Translations under genes and position numbers: made by a program | Part shown: positions 1 through 8,527 of the stretch, piece by piece | How the letters are laid out: each line of letters begins with the position of its first letter | How positions within the stretch are numbered: position 1 is the first letter of the stretch | Assembly (NCBI GenBank): GCA_025924715.1 | Contig: JAICHV010000001.1 | Span: 62,001-126,000 of the forward strand | Origin: Alphaproteobacteria bacterium | GTDB taxonomy: Bacteria; Pseudomonadota; Alphaproteobacteria; Micropepsales; Micropepsaceae | DNA: 64,000 nucleotides | Reading direction: 5' to 3' | The notes under the pieces: generated by a model | Databases searched by the model: none | What the model was told of the DNA's origin: nothing | Seen by the model: the letters and a program-made list of their open reading frames with translations, nothing else

Positions 1-991
1 TCACCGAAGTGCCCTCGGCGACGCACATCAGCGCCATCAACTGGGCTTGCAGATCGGTGGGAAAGCCGGGGAATGGCGCCGTGGTGACGATGACCGCGCT
101 GGGGAGTTTCTCGCGCATGCGCACGACCAAGCCGCGCTCGCTGTCCACCACCGAAGCGCCGGCGGTTTCCAGCACAGAAATCAAGGCGGCGATGCTATCG
201 CGGCGCGCGCCCACCAACTCAACCTCGCCGCCGGCGATCGCCGCGGCGATGGCATAGGTGCCGGCTTCGATGCGGTCGCTCATCACCGCGTAATCGGCGC
301 CGTGCAACGTGTCGACGCCCTGCACCACCAGTTGCGGCGTGCCCAATCCGGAAATCTTCGCCCCCATGGCGATCAGGCAATGGGCTAGATCGGCGATCTC
401 GGGCTCGCGCGCGGCATTGCCGATCACGGTTTCCCCATCCGCCAGGGTGGCGGCCATCAGCGCTGTTTCGGTGGCGCCGACCGAGACAAAAGGAAATTCA
501 ATCCGCGCGCCTTTAAGGCGACCGGAAGTGGAGGCCAGGACATAGCCGTCGGCCAGATCGACCTTGGCGCCCATCGCCTCCAGCGCCTTCAGATGCAGAT
601 CGACCGGCCGGGCGCCGATGGCGCAGCCGCCGGGAAGCGATACCTTGGCCTCGCCATGGCGCGCCAGCAGCGGCGCCAGAACCTGGAAACTGGCGCGCAT
701 CTTGCGAACCATGTCGTAAGAGGCATAGGCGGAAGTGATGGTGCCGGCCTGAAGCCGCATCACATCGCCCTCCCCCAGCCCGGCGCCCAGCATCACCGTC
801 ACCGCCACACCGAAGGTGCGCAGCAACTCCCCCATCGCCCGCACATCGGCCAGCCGCGGCATGTTGGCCAGGGTGAGCGGCTCAGCGGTTAGCAGCGAGG
901 CCGCCATCAGCTTGAGGGCGGCGTTCTTGGCCCCGCTGAGCGGGATTTCCCCCGAAAGGCGACGCCCGCCACGAATACGAATACGGTCCAT
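1..991 (-). CDS. murA: UDP-N-acetylglucosamine 1-carboxyvinyltransferase (MurA), C-terminus cut by window edge
   Basis: MurA transfers enolpyruvate from PEP to UDP-GlcNAc in the cytoplasm, the first committed step of peptidoglycan synthesis. Reading from the ATG at 991 down to base 1 gives 330 residues of about 420, without a stop. The family lysine-asparagine motif SGAKNAA is present with Lys22, and the PEP-binding Cys lies in [11 protein letters not shown] at residue 123. The reading frame is open throughout and the codon use is typical of the window. The upstream gene on the same strand is the small basic protein at 1059-1208, 67 bp away. The assignment is firm; only the missing C-terminal quarter could hide a defect. 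Confidence 0.97.
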   Translation of the reverse strand, partial: MDRIRIRGGRRLSGEIPLSGAKNAALKLMAASLLTAEPLTLANMPRLADVRAMGELLRTFGVAVTVMLGAGLGEGDVMRLQAGTITSAYASYDMVRKMRASFQVLAPLLARHGEAKVSLPGGCAIGARPVDLHLKALEAMGAKVDLADGYVLASTSGRLKGARIEFPFVSVGATETALMAATLADGETVIGNAAREPEIADLAHCLIAMGAKISGLGTPQLVVQGVDTLHGADYAVMSDRIEAGTYAIAAAIAGGEVELVGARRDSIAALISVLETAGASVVDSERGLVVRMREKLPSAVIVTTAPFPGFPTDLQAQLMALMCVAEGTSV

Positions 992-1058
992 GATCCCTCG
1001 AAAAACGCCCCCATATGGGGGCCCTGCTTGTAGCCTGCCGCTATGGAACAGGAAACGC

Positions 1059-1208
1059 CTAGCTTTTGCGGGGTGGGGGCGGCGAAATTGGCGGGTTTTC
1101 CCCAGCCTTTGGGGCGGGCTTGAGCTTTTGCGGGGGTGGGGCGGCTTTGCGGCGCTGAAGATTGGCCCTGAGGGCCGCGGCCAGCCTTTCGGGGGGTAAT
1201 TTTGCCAT
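1059..1208 (-). CDS. Small basic proline-rich protein upstream of murA
   Basis: This is a 49-residue hypothetical protein starting [20 protein letters not shown], followed by a Lys/Pro-rich tail. An open frame extends upstream to 1328, but that extension would run through the tRNA-Thr gene, so I chose the internal ATG at 1208. The N-terminal helix, rich in Leu, Ala and Arg, resembles small conserved alphaproteobacterial proteins commonly found next to murA (recollection of such neighbourhoods, not a search). It is co-directional with murA, so the two may share a transcript. No function can be inferred. Confidence 0.6.
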   Translation of the reverse strand: MAKLPPERLAAALRANLQRRKAAPPPQKLKPAPKAGENPPISPPPPRKS

Positions 1209-1302
1209 GCGATTGCCCCGTCGGAGCGCTTTCCTTGGGCGAATCCTTAAGTTATAGCAGCGCACCCTTCGGGGTGGGGGCCTCGCCCCGAATACCACGG
1301 TT

Positions 1303-1377
1303 GCCGCAGTAGCGTAGTGGTAGCGCAATCCCTTGGTAAGGGATAGGTCGTGAGTTCGATTCTCACCTGCGGCACCA
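1303..1377 (+). tRNA. tRNA-Thr (anticodon GGT)
   Basis: The sequence folds as a complete cloverleaf: acceptor GCCGCAG/CTGCGGC, a D-arm, anticodon stem ATCCC/GGGAT around loop TTGGTAA (anticodon GGT, decoding ACC), and a T-arm GTGAG-TTCGATT-CTCAC. The discriminator A is at 1374 and CCA is encoded at 1375-1377. The gene is the integration target of the downstream island: its last 14 bases recur at 15097-15110. Integration regenerates the 3' end, so the tRNA stays intact. Confidence 0.96.
1364..1377 (+). repeat. attL core (14-bp tRNA 3'-end repeat)
   Basis: CACCTGCGGCACCA at the end of tRNA-Thr is repeated exactly at 15097-15110. It is the only long exact match I found between the tRNA 3' end and the far side of the integrase-borne region. 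After one mismatch the match continues for two bases (CT). Confidence 0.8.
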
Positions 1378-1490
1378 CCTTCGTTCCTCTCTGTGTCTCA
1401 GGCATTCGCAAAGGTCCCAATAAGGGGCTGATGTGAACGTTATTTTTGTCTCCACGCGTCTCATGAAATCTCCCTGCGCCTCCTCCAATT

Positions 1491-1532
1491 GTTGGTACTT
1501 GCGTTGGTATAGTCTCCTACCAATGTTGGTAT
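1491..1532 (+). repeat. Left arm-type direct repeats GTTGGTA(T/C), candidate integrase/excisionase sites
   Basis: Three copies of GTTGGTAY occur at 1491-1498, 1503-1510 and 1525-1532, between attL and the integrase start. The third lies in the longer string CCAATGTTGGTAT (1520-1532) and in an inverted pair TACCAA-TG-TTGGTA (1518-1531). The 13-mer CCAATGTTGGTAT recurs at 15010-15022 near attR. The first two copies are 12 bp apart, the same spacing as the right-hand pair. Such distal repeats flanking the core are typical arm sites of tyrosine integrases. Their position also places them over the likely int promoter, which would allow autoregulation. Confidence 0.65.
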
Positions 1533-1547
1533 CCAGGGAGCCCGCTG

Positions 1548-2753
1548 ATGCCTTTGTCCGACACAACTTGCCGCGCAGCAAAGCCGGCCGCTAAGCTGAA
1601 AAAGCTGTCGGATTCCGGTGGGCTCCAGTTGTGGGTTTTTCCGAACGGGTCCCGGCTCTGGCGGCTGGCATATAGATTCGGCCGCAAACAGAAACTGTTG
1701 AGCCTGGGACGCTACCCCGAGGTGGGCTTAGGCGAAGCCAGGGATGCCCGCGACGCTGCACGCAAACAACTTCGCGGCAACATTGACCCCTCCCAAGCAA
1801 AACAGGCTGCCCGTCAGAACCAGGGTATGGGGACAACTTTTCAACATGTTGTGAAAGAATATCTCGCAAAGTTGGAGCGTGAGCAGCGCGCTGACGCGAC
1901 CAAGAAAAAAGCGGAATGGGTCCTAAGCTTGGTCGAGGCTCGTCTCGCTGGCCGGATCCTGCATGACATTACCTCCGCAGATGTGCTGGACGCCCTTCGC
2001 CCCATCGAGGCCCGCGGGCGATACGACACCGCCAGGCGGGCTAAATCGACCGTGGGTGCGGTGTTTCGGTATGCCATCGCCAATGGCCGCGCGACTGTTG
2101 ATCCGACCCAAGCGCTCAAAGGGGCGCTTACCCGTCCCAACGTCACACCTAGGGCGGCAGTCACGGAGGCGCGGGCCCTAGCGAAGCTATTGCGCGCCAT
2201 AGACGGCTATCGGGGGCAACCGACCACCGCTGCTGCCCTGAGACTGCTTCCGCTGGTGTTCACCCGCCCCGGCGAACTGCGGGCTGCTGCGTGGTCAGAA
2301 TTTGATCTTCAGGCCGCAGTTTGGACCATCCCTGCGACCCGCACCAAGATGCGACGTCCTCATAAGGTCCCCCTCTCCCCGCAGGCCCTAGACATTATAT
2401 GCGGATTGAAGTCCCAGCGCGTCGGGGGCTCCCTGCTATTCCCTTCCATCCGAACGTTGATCAAGCCCATTTCGGAGAACACCCTGAACGCCGCCCTTCG
2501 CGCGCTCGACTATGATAAGCATACCGTCACCGCCCACGGTTTCCGGGCCACCGCCTCCACCCTGCTCAACGAATCGGGGAAGTGGGGCGCTGACGCCATC
2601 GAGCGCCAGCTTGGCCATGTGGAGGGCAACGCCGTCCGCCGCGCCTATGCTCGCAGCGAACACTGGGCGGAGCGTGTTAAGATGATGAACTGGTGGGCCG
2701 ACTATTTGGACACGCTGAAGACGGGCGCACAGGTCATACAGTTCGTGCGCTGA
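1548..2753 (+). CDS. int: P4-type tyrosine integrase
   Basis: This 401-residue site-specific recombinase would integrate and, with an excisionase, excise the island at tRNA-Thr. The N-terminal DUF4102-like domain spans about residues 5-85 (SDSGGLQLWV, SLGRYPEV). A SAM-like core-binding region covers about 95-180. The catalytic domain contains Arg240 (TRPGEL), His330 and Arg333 (HGFRATA), His357 (LGH) and the nucleophile Tyr367 (RRAYARSEHW). The length is normal for the family. The gene sits 170 bp from attL and reads away from the tRNA, the usual P4 arrangement, with arm-type repeats in its leader. It appears intact. The ATG at 1548 follows a weak GGGAG at 1536-1540. Confidence 0.95.
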   Translation: MPLSDTTCRAAKPAAKLKKLSDSGGLQLWVFPNGSRLWRLAYRFGRKQKLLSLGRYPEVGLGEARDARDAARKQLRGNIDPSQAKQAARQNQGMGTTFQHVVKEYLAKLEREQRADATKKKAEWVLSLVEARLAGRILHDITSADVLDALRPIEARGRYDTARRAKSTVGAVFRYAIANGRATVDPTQALKGALTRPNVTPRAAVTEARALAKLLRAIDGYRGQPTTAAALRLLPLVFTRPGELRAAAWSEFDLQAAVWTIPATRTKMRRPHKVPLSPQALDIICGLKSQRVGGSLLFPSIRTLIKPISENTLNAALRALDYDKHTVTAHGFRATASTLLNESGKWGADAIERQLGHVEGNAVRRAYARSEHWAERVKMMNWWADYLDTLKTGAQVIQFVR

Positions 2754-2887
2754 AGGGCCAGAAGAAAAAAACAAGAAGTTGGCTAGATATCCACGCTCCC
2801 TCCAGGCCGAGCGTGTCGGCCGGGGTACTTGAATTAGGTCAGCCGGCACCAGATTTCCGATGGGTATCGTATTCCCAAGGATCTCCG

Positions 2888-3298
2888 ATGAACTCCATTC
2901 AGCTTCCCGGCCAACACCTGCTTGCTCGGGTCGCGCAGTCGCCCACGGTCACACTGCCGGACTATCTGACGTATGTGGAGGTCCGTACCGGGGAAGCGTT
3001 GGAGACAATATTAGCCCAGGGCCACAACTTGAAACCAGCCGAACTCGCCGCCCATGTTAGTTGCCAGGAGGCTCAGCTTCGGCCGCGAGTCCGGCAACAC
3101 ATCGCCCAAATAATTCGGGGTGATGTCATGAATTCCGGCCATCCCAAATCGGTAGGCGATATTATAAAGCGCCGGCTAGCGCGCTTGATGTATGATCGTT
3201 TGGTCAGTCACGGGGAGCGAGCCAACAAGGCGCGAGGCGCCGTAGCGAAGAAATTCGGCATCACCATCGGCACCGTTAAAAAAAAGTGGCGGATCTGA
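2888..3298 (+). CDS. Island protein with C-terminal HTH-like helix, unknown function
   Basis: This 136-residue protein begins MNSIQLPGQ with AAGGA at 2876-2880 as ribosome site. A longer frame opens at 2693 but overlaps the integrase 3' end by 61 bp and has no better ribosome site. The middle is helical and charged. The C-terminal 30 residues (GAVAKKFGITIGTVKKKW) look like the second and third helices of a helix-turn-helix, so DNA binding is plausible. It lies directly after int and could be an early regulator of the element. I do not recognise the family. Confidence 0.65.
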   Translation: MNSIQLPGQHLLARVAQSPTVTLPDYLTYVEVRTGEALETILAQGHNLKPAELAAHVSCQEAQLRPRVRQHIAQIIRGDVMNSGHPKSVGDIIKRRLARLMYDRLVSHGERANKARGAVAKKFGITIGTVKKKWRI

Positions 3299-3378
3299 CC
3301 CTCAAATGTGGGGTTTGCGGGTAATGTAATCCCGCGTGCCCGGTTCCAACTGTATGGCTTCAGGAATGGAAGCCGGAC

Positions 3379-3594
3379 GTGGAACAGATCGCCTATTGCA
3401 TAAAAGAAGTGTGCGCTGCCCTGGGCCTTAGCAAGGCTTCGGTTTACAGGGCAATGGCACGGGGCGATCTCAAGGCCATGAAGTTCGGCAGCCGGACGTT
3501 GGTCATGGCGTCGGAGCTCAACAAATTCACCAATCAGCTACGCCCCGCGCAGTTCCGTCACCGGCAAAATCGTAAGCGCGGGGGTGAAAAATAA
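3379..3594 (+). CDS. Excisionase/AlpA-like helix-turn-helix protein
   Basis: This 71-residue protein starts at GTG 3379. The sequence CIKEVCAALGLSKASVYRAM is a MerR/excisionase-type winged HTH (HTH_17 group), followed by GDLKAMKFGSRTLV, the usual beta-wing that ends in the R-x-x-V strand. Proteins of this kind act as recombination directionality factors or transcription activators (AlpA) in tRNA islands. The C-terminal tail is strongly basic (RHRQNRKRGG). The stop codon overlaps the ATG of the next gene (TAATG), so the two are likely translationally coupled. Whether it is Xis or a regulator cannot be told from sequence. Confidence 0.75.
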   Translation: MEQIAYCIKEVCAALGLSKASVYRAMARGDLKAMKFGSRTLVMASELNKFTNQLRPAQFRHRQNRKRGGEK

Positions 3595-3809
3595 TGTCTG
3601 CCCAGGCGACCGAATTCCGCTGCCGCTGGTGCGATCGGGTTTTCCAACCTGGAAGCGCAGGTAAGACGAAAGCCTATTGTTGCACCGCGCATCGGCACGA
3701 GCACTACACGTCCCGCCAAATATGGGCGCAGGAAGAAGAAGCTCAGGGTCGTGTTAGCCGTGAGGACCTCCAGGCGGCACTAACTCGGCACCGGAGCCCA
3801 CAATGCTGA
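3594..3809 (+). CDS. Small Cys/His zinc-finger-like protein
   Basis: This 71-residue protein contains RCRWCDRVFQ and later KAYCCTAHRHEHY. The pattern CxxC-x(n)-CCxxHRxxH suggests one zinc site of the type seen in small island and phage proteins. The rest is an acidic helix. Its ATG overlaps the stop of the excisionase-like gene, so it belongs to the same transcript, and it precedes the Rep-like gene. DNA or RNA binding is possible but unproven. Confidence 0.65.
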   Translation: MSAQATEFRCRWCDRVFQPGSAGKTKAYCCTAHRHEHYTSRQIWAQEEEAQGRVSREDLQAALTRHRSPQC

Positions 3810-4040
3810 CCACAACACCGCCTACCCGACCGCACAGACCGTCGCCACCGGGCGCTCTCCAATCCAAAACATGCGCACCTTGCCGGCCATACCGGGCGCG
3901 GGTCGATCAGAAAGGTCCAGGCAAGCCCTCGTTTTTCCGGCTCTGGTCCGCAGTCGGCCGTGCGGCGCGCACTTTATATGGTTCGCCCCTCACCTGGTCC
4001 CTTATCCCTGACAAACAGAACTTCCAATTCGATATTGATC

Positions 4041-4772
4041 ATGAACCATTCGAATAGGACCTCCTCCTTCATCACGGAGCGGCAGGGTGTGTTGGTCATC
4101 GAGGCGGCTGCGCACGCCTACCGGCTTGGTTCGCCCTTCACCCATACCCTAACCATCCACCTCCAAGGGATGGGCGTCACGCAACCGCATGCGTTCATCA
4201 CCGACTTTTTCAAGCTGTTTGGGGATTCACTACGAGGCGGTTATGGGCCGGCTTGCTGGGTCTGGGTTCTGGAAACGGGACCGGGCAAGGGCCTTCACCT
4301 TCATGGCGCGCTCCATGTACCACCCAGCCGGTGGCAGGGCCTCCGGAGACGCGTTGAGCGCTGGTCCGAGCAGATTCTGCGATCACCACCTCCACCAAAA
4401 GCGATCAGCCTGCGGAGGATAGACTTCGCCGACAAGCCGCGATCATACGACTACCTGGGAAAGTGGTGGAAACCAGGGACAACAAGATGCGGCCTTAAGG
4501 GCTGGCTAGGTTACATGTTGAAGGGCTGCGATCCGCTGTTTGCTCAGAAGATCCGCATCCAGTCATCCCCCCAGGGCCGAGTAGCGAACCGACGCTCGAG
4601 CACGTCGCAAGCGCTCGGCGGGGCAGCTAGAAAATCATTTCGCGCGGTGTTGACCACGCCGCATCCCCGCTTTCCCAGAGTCCTCCTCCTGACTGAGGCC
4701 GCCATAATCGAACGCGTGCTTTTGTACGCCGGCTTTACCGACGCGACCGCCTACCAGGCGGTGGAGGTCTGA
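4041..4772 (+). CDS. HUH-like rolling-circle replication initiator (putative Rep)
   Basis: From the ATG at 4041 the protein has 243 residues; the frame is open from 3960, so the N-terminus is uncertain. Three motifs occur in the order expected for HUH nucleases: motif I-like HTLTIHL (residues 35-41), the metal-binding HLH within HLHGALH (86-92) and a Tyr motif YMLK (158-161) in WLGYMLKGCD. YLGK at 138-141 is an alternative YxxK. Such proteins nick one strand and start rolling-circle replication of phages, plasmids and some integrative elements. The context (after excisionase-like and zinc-finger genes, in an island with no other replication gene) fits. Domain assignment is by motif only; no helicase domain is present. 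Confidence 0.6.
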   Translation: MNHSNRTSSFITERQGVLVIEAAAHAYRLGSPFTHTLTIHLQGMGVTQPHAFITDFFKLFGDSLRGGYGPACWVWVLETGPGKGLHLHGALHVPPSRWQGLRRRVERWSEQILRSPPPPKAISLRRIDFADKPRSYDYLGKWWKPGTTRCGLKGWLGYMLKGCDPLFAQKIRIQSSPQGRVANRRSSTSQALGGAARKSFRAVLTTPHPRFPRVLLLTEAAIIERVLLYAGFTDATAYQAVEV

Positions 4773-4879
4773 GAATAGCCGCCTAACAAACGCGTGCGAA
4801 ACGCACAGCTTCCGAACACGCCGCAGTCCTGGCCCATCTGCCAAGCGTGTCACTCACGGGCCTTTATTGGAGAAAGAAG

Positions 4880-5053
4880 ATGCCGAAAGGCAATAAACCT
4901 GACTACGACGTGAAGACCAGCGGACCAATTAATGGGAAAACCCATTACCGAACGATCGGTTGCGCTTGGAAGACCCCAAAGGGGGCGATCTCGGTGAGGT
5001 TCAACGAGGAGCCTGCCGGCAGGGACATGGTTCTCCTCCCGACCAAGAAGTAA
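4880..5053 (+). CDS. Small conserved-type hypothetical protein
   Basis: This 57-residue protein starts MPKGNKPDYDVKTSG; the ribosome site GGAGAAAG lies at 4869-4876. A longer frame from 4847 is less likely because that start has no ribosome site. The core GCAWKTPKGAISVRFN has the look of a small beta-rich fold (W-x-TPKG-x-ISVRF). I have seen similar short proteins in plasmids and islands but cannot name a function. It follows the Rep-like gene by about 100 bp. Confidence 0.6.
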   Translation: MPKGNKPDYDVKTSGPINGKTHYRTIGCAWKTPKGAISVRFNEEPAGRDMVLLPTKK

Positions 5054-5339
5054 CGGCGGCGATAGCCTTACGCTCCGTTGACCGACCGACGGGGTCAAGG
5101 GGGGAGGCTAAAATCCGGACCCATGCCGGTGCCACATTGCGGGGCTGGCGTGCCGATACTGCAAACGGATTTCCAATCACTTCGAATATTGCTAATCCTT
5201 GGCGCGCGGATAGGAACGCGGGATGGCGCGCAGATCATTATTTACTAACGAGACTTTGCCGGCTCCAATGCGTGAAAGCATTGTTGGGCCGATAAAACAC
5301 AGCAGAAATTGCCCCTAAAGAAGCGGATATGCACCACTG

Positions 5340-6035
5340 ATGACAAACTTTCCGATAAGCCGAATTGGAATAATGTCGCTAACGCTGCGTATACGGTATG
5401 GCAAAAATATCGGCAGTTCCTTTTATGCTCAAATTCACGGTGCCCACTTCGTCATCACGGCAAAACATTTGGTCCCCAATTTGTCCAGCGGAGAAAGGAT
5501 CGCGTTTAGATGCGGCAACGATTGGGACTTTTTTGAAGTCAAAGCCCTCGCCTCTTGTGAGCATGGAAATGATGTTGTGGCGATTAGATTAAGGGAAGAT
5601 TCTGTTCGCCCAACCGCAATTGGCCAGCACCAATTTGAGGACAATGTAATAGTGGGCGAGAATATCCTTTATTGTGGGTTTCCACTTGGTATGGAAAACG
5701 AACCCCTTATCGGTGCGCGAGATTGGCCAATGCCGCTGTTAAAGGCCGGCATGATGAGCGGCAGTCGCAAGGTTGGCGACGACAAAGTATACCTTTTTGA
5801 TACCCTCAACAACCGCGGTTTCAGCGGCGGGCCAATTATAAGAGGCGAACCCGAAAGTCCGAGCGTGATTGCGGTGGTGTGTGGATATGAGTTCGATGCT
5901 CCTTTGAAGATTGAGCAAAAGAATCCGTGCGGGACGTTTGAAGAAGTTTCGGATTATCGCGTGCGTCCTAATAGCGGGTTTATGATGGGCACCCCTATTC
6001 GTCACGCCGTTAACGCGGCCAAACGGCTTTTATAG
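5340..6035 (+). CDS. Trypsin-like serine peptidase domain protein
   Basis: This 231-residue protein shows a chymotrypsin-fold catalytic triad: His43 in VITAKHLV, Asp78 in HGNDVVAI and Ser162 in NRGFSGGPI. There is no signal peptide or membrane helix, so it is probably cytoplasmic, and there is no PDZ domain. The next start codon (5373) would also keep the whole triad. Lone cytosolic trypsin-like proteases occur in bacterial defence islands, often as effectors or proteolytic activators, but nothing here identifies a partner. Base composition is clearly more AT-rich than the flanking chromosome. About 290 bp upstream (5054-5339) hold no convincing gene. Confidence 0.8.
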   Translation: MTNFPISRIGIMSLTLRIRYGKNIGSSFYAQIHGAHFVITAKHLVPNLSSGERIAFRCGNDWDFFEVKALASCEHGNDVVAIRLREDSVRPTAIGQHQFEDNVIVGENILYCGFPLGMENEPLIGARDWPMPLLKAGMMSGSRKVGDDKVYLFDTLNNRGFSGGPIIRGEPESPSVIAVVCGYEFDAPLKIEQKNPCGTFEEVSDYRVRPNSGFMMGTPIRHAVNAAKRLL

Positions 6036-6264
6036 GCAGTTTGGCCATGTGGGCTTGATTTCCGGACCAGCAGGGAGCATTCGAAATTTACCCGCGAAAG
6101 ATCGCTTGGCTAAATCTGTTCACCTTGAATGTTCGAGGGTAGCACGGCGGCATGGGGTGTGAACAAGTTGGCAGTATTGCATACGTTTCTTGTTCCCCCA
6201 GCCGATAGTAGTGCAGATTTGGCTGGTCTAGATAAATTTGGGAACATTCACGGAGGGGGGCGCT

Positions 6265-6705
6265 ATGGATTTTAAAACGGTTGTGACTTCCGCTGTAACG
6301 GCCGCGTTCATATCAGGAATCTTTGCCCTAATCACCGCACTTCTCGCCCACAGGAGCGCCAGGAACCTAGGCCTCAGAGAAAAGGCGTGGACCGATTATG
6401 AGTTGCGCAGAGACCGATATTTCAGAATTGCGGAACTGATAAGTTGTCTCTTCCAAGGTGGAAACGCAAATGATCGGGCGGAATTTCACAAAGCGGTCCG
6501 AACAATAAGACTCGTTGGGTCAGATGAGGTCGTTACATCACTTAACCGGCTCACGGAAAGTATCAAGGCCAACATGTCGGCCGGCGAACGGGAACAACGT
6601 TACCGGGCGCTTTTCAACGCAATGCGGAGCGACATTCGCCGCATTCATGAACTCCCCCCACGAGGAACGGATCTTGGTCCGGACGCCTTTCCGATTGAAA
6701 ATTGA
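6265..6705 (+). CDS. Membrane-anchored helical protein, unknown
   Basis: This 146-residue protein starts MDFKTVVTSAVTAAF, with an excellent ribosome site GGAGGGG at 6251-6257. Residues 6-28 form one transmembrane helix. The remainder is a soluble, charged helical domain (REKAWTDYELRRDRYF, SLNRLTESIKANMSAGE). The plan, one N-terminal membrane helix plus a cytoplasmic helical domain, recurs in small effectors and in many uncharacterised proteins. It lies 230 bp after the trypsin-like gene in the same direction; that gap shows no gene. Function unknown. Confidence 0.7.
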   Translation: MDFKTVVTSAVTAAFISGIFALITALLAHRSARNLGLREKAWTDYELRRDRYFRIAELISCLFQGGNANDRAEFHKAVRTIRLVGSDEVVTSLNRLTESIKANMSAGEREQRYRALFNAMRSDIRRIHELPPRGTDLGPDAFPIEN

Positions 6706-6977
6706 ATGACCTAATGCGGACCCAATGCTGGTAAAAATCCGACATTGCTTGCGTGAACCAATTCCAGAGATTTTCCAAGCAGCCGAATTGTTGGTTTTAG
6801 GCGTAAGACCCGCGACGGCGAGAGGCAGTTCAATCGGACTGGGGCGGCCTCGAAGCGTTTCGGCGCGACTAGTGAATACCTGGGGCCCTTCTTGAGCTGG
6901 TTATAAGATAACGACGGCAAGCTGCTCGAGAGTTTTCCAGCGCTAATAGGCTGCAGCAGCAGTTGCGCACGGATTTT

Positions 6978-7190
6978 TTAGCGCCGCAATAAGACCTCTG
7001 GTTCAATCTTCAATGCCGCCGCCAGCTTTGCTATAGCTTTGACGGTGGGATTTCGCACCCCGCGCTCCATGTCGCTTACATAGCTTCGCTTCATTCCCGT
7101 CTCGAGGGCCAACTCTTCTTGTGAAAAGCCCCGGCGCTTGCGCCATTCGCGAATATTGCGCCCAAGAATCCGTGCCAAATCCATTGCCAC
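6978..7190 (-). CDS. XRE-family HTH regulator
   Basis: This 70-residue protein is essentially a single Cro/CI-type HTH domain: LGRNIREWRKRRGFSQEELA, SYVSDMERGVRNPTV, then IAKLAAALKIEPEVLL. It is divergent from the membrane/secreted protein at 7307, with 116 bp between, so it may control both promoters. The start may be ATG 7190 or 7184. Single-domain XRE proteins often repress their own element's excision or early genes. Its target here is not known. Confidence 0.85.
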   Translation of the reverse strand: MAMDLARILGRNIREWRKRRGFSQEELALETGMKRSYVSDMERGVRNPTVKAIAKLAAALKIEPEVLLRR

Positions 7191-7306
7191 AGTTGGCGAA
7201 ATTTGAGCGCTGGAATCTGTCCCCTAATCGTGTCATTTTACTGCAGCAACGGGGTGTTGGCGTTAGCACCGCTGACGAAGGTCAATTGAGCAATTGGCGG
7301 GGGGGG

Positions 7307-8302
7307 ATGAAGATCACCGGCGCTTTCGTGGGAGCAGCAGTTGCGCTAGCGGCAATAACTTCGGGTGCCACTGCTTGGTTGGTGAAACTGCGGCCGGCGG
7401 CATCCTCGATAAGCCCGTCCATGCCGATTTTGCAAACTGTTTCCCAAAGCGGCATGGGCGACAAGGCAGCGGTCGGAAAACATTATAAAAGCCCCAGCCT
7501 GAAAGTCCCAGACATCACGGCGCTACCCTCTCCCGTCCCAAAGACAATTCCTCTTTCTCTAGTTGGTACTAATGTTCGGGACCTTTATCAGGCATTGGAA
7601 CACCTTTCTGTACCCCCGCCGAACGAGTTTAAAAAAGCCAACGAAAATTTGTTGGACTACGCCAAATTCGCTGAGTCCTATCAAATAGGCGCTCATTCAT
7701 TCGGTGAGGGCCTCGTCTTTGACGGTGCCGAACCGAGTTACGACGCTAATACTGAGGAGTTTTACTGGTACTTGCCCGTTGTGGGTAACTCGAGCCGCTG
7801 CCTGACAATGCACTCGGCCATATTGGAAAATGGAAGTTACACTGGTTCCACGGCCTTGGGACTTACGGGGACAGTATCCCGCAGAACAAGAACAAATTAT
7901 AATATCTGCTTCCATAATGCCGAAATCAGCTATTCGTATCACCAAAACAAGAGATGCCCGGACTGGTTCTACTGTGTCGCTTCCACGCAGAAGCTGAAAG
8001 TTGGGCCGGTGGAGGCACAAAAACTGACAGAGCATCTCAGATTAATACTGGTAGCGTCTCTCGCTATTTCTACATTTGATTGGAAGCACCCGGCGGCCAG
8101 CGAGAGCAGCACCCATGAACCCCCCACGGTAGGCATACCCATAGATTTCACCCAAGAGGACTATAACGTCTGGCTGCAACTTTCGGATATAATCATCTAC
8201 GACCGGGAATCAGGAGTTATTCTGAAGCGCACCAGCATCCCAACTGGCACATCACGTACGTCCACGACAGTCGGAATTTCTGCCGCCAAAACGTCAAAGT
8301 GA
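7307..8302 (+). CDS. Exported or membrane-anchored protein of unknown function
   Basis: This 331-residue protein starts at ATG 7307 directly after a G7 tract that can pair with 16S rRNA. A longer frame from 7121 overlaps the divergent XRE gene and is rejected. Residues 4-26 form a hydrophobic signal or anchor. The mature part carries four cysteines in NSSRCLTMHSA, NYNICFHN and RCPDWFYCVAS, probably forming disulfides in the periplasm. No family recognised. Low GC and isolated codon use suit the island. The 225 bp after it (8303-8527) show no gene. Confidence 0.7.
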   Translation: MKITGAFVGAAVALAAITSGATAWLVKLRPAASSISPSMPILQTVSQSGMGDKAAVGKHYKSPSLKVPDITALPSPVPKTIPLSLVGTNVRDLYQALEHLSVPPPNEFKKANENLLDYAKFAESYQIGAHSFGEGLVFDGAEPSYDANTEEFYWYLPVVGNSSRCLTMHSAILENGSYTGSTALGLTGTVSRRTRTNYNICFHNAEISYSYHQNKRCPDWFYCVASTQKLKVGPVEAQKLTEHLRLILVASLAISTFDWKHPAASESSTHEPPTVGIPIDFTQEDYNVWLQLSDIIIYDRESGVILKRTSIPTGTSRTSTTVGISAAKTSK

Positions 8303-8527
8303 TCGCGCGACGTAGTTTGCAGCCCAGGGGGTCAACTTTGCAGGGGTAAAAGTAACGCAGCGGAGAGCAACGCAGCTTGCGCGGTCCAGGCCATGAATGG
8401 TCCCCAAAGGCCAAAAATTCCGCTATGCACAGTTATCTCATCTTGCGATATTTTTCCATGGAAGACTATGTTTCTGTGAGGAGTTGATTGGCTGCGAACC
8501 GAACCCTTCGAGAGACGAGTCCGCGCC

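Noticed and set aside
47..388. Plus-strand open frame across murA
   Set aside because: It is antisense to a clearly coding MurA frame; codon periodicity and motifs favour murA.
3803..4057. 84-codon plus-strand frame before the Rep-like gene
   Set aside because: Pro/Arg-rich with no helical or strand pattern and no ribosome site; overlaps the Rep-like N-terminus in another frame.
5054..5339. Possible hairpin-rich intergenic RNA before the trypsin-like gene
   Set aside because: Only short inverted repeats (TTGACC with GGTCAA) are present and nothing conserved could be recognised.
6711..6920. 69-codon minus-strand frame
   Set aside because: No ribosome site, mixed composition; kept as noncoding space between 6705 and 6978.
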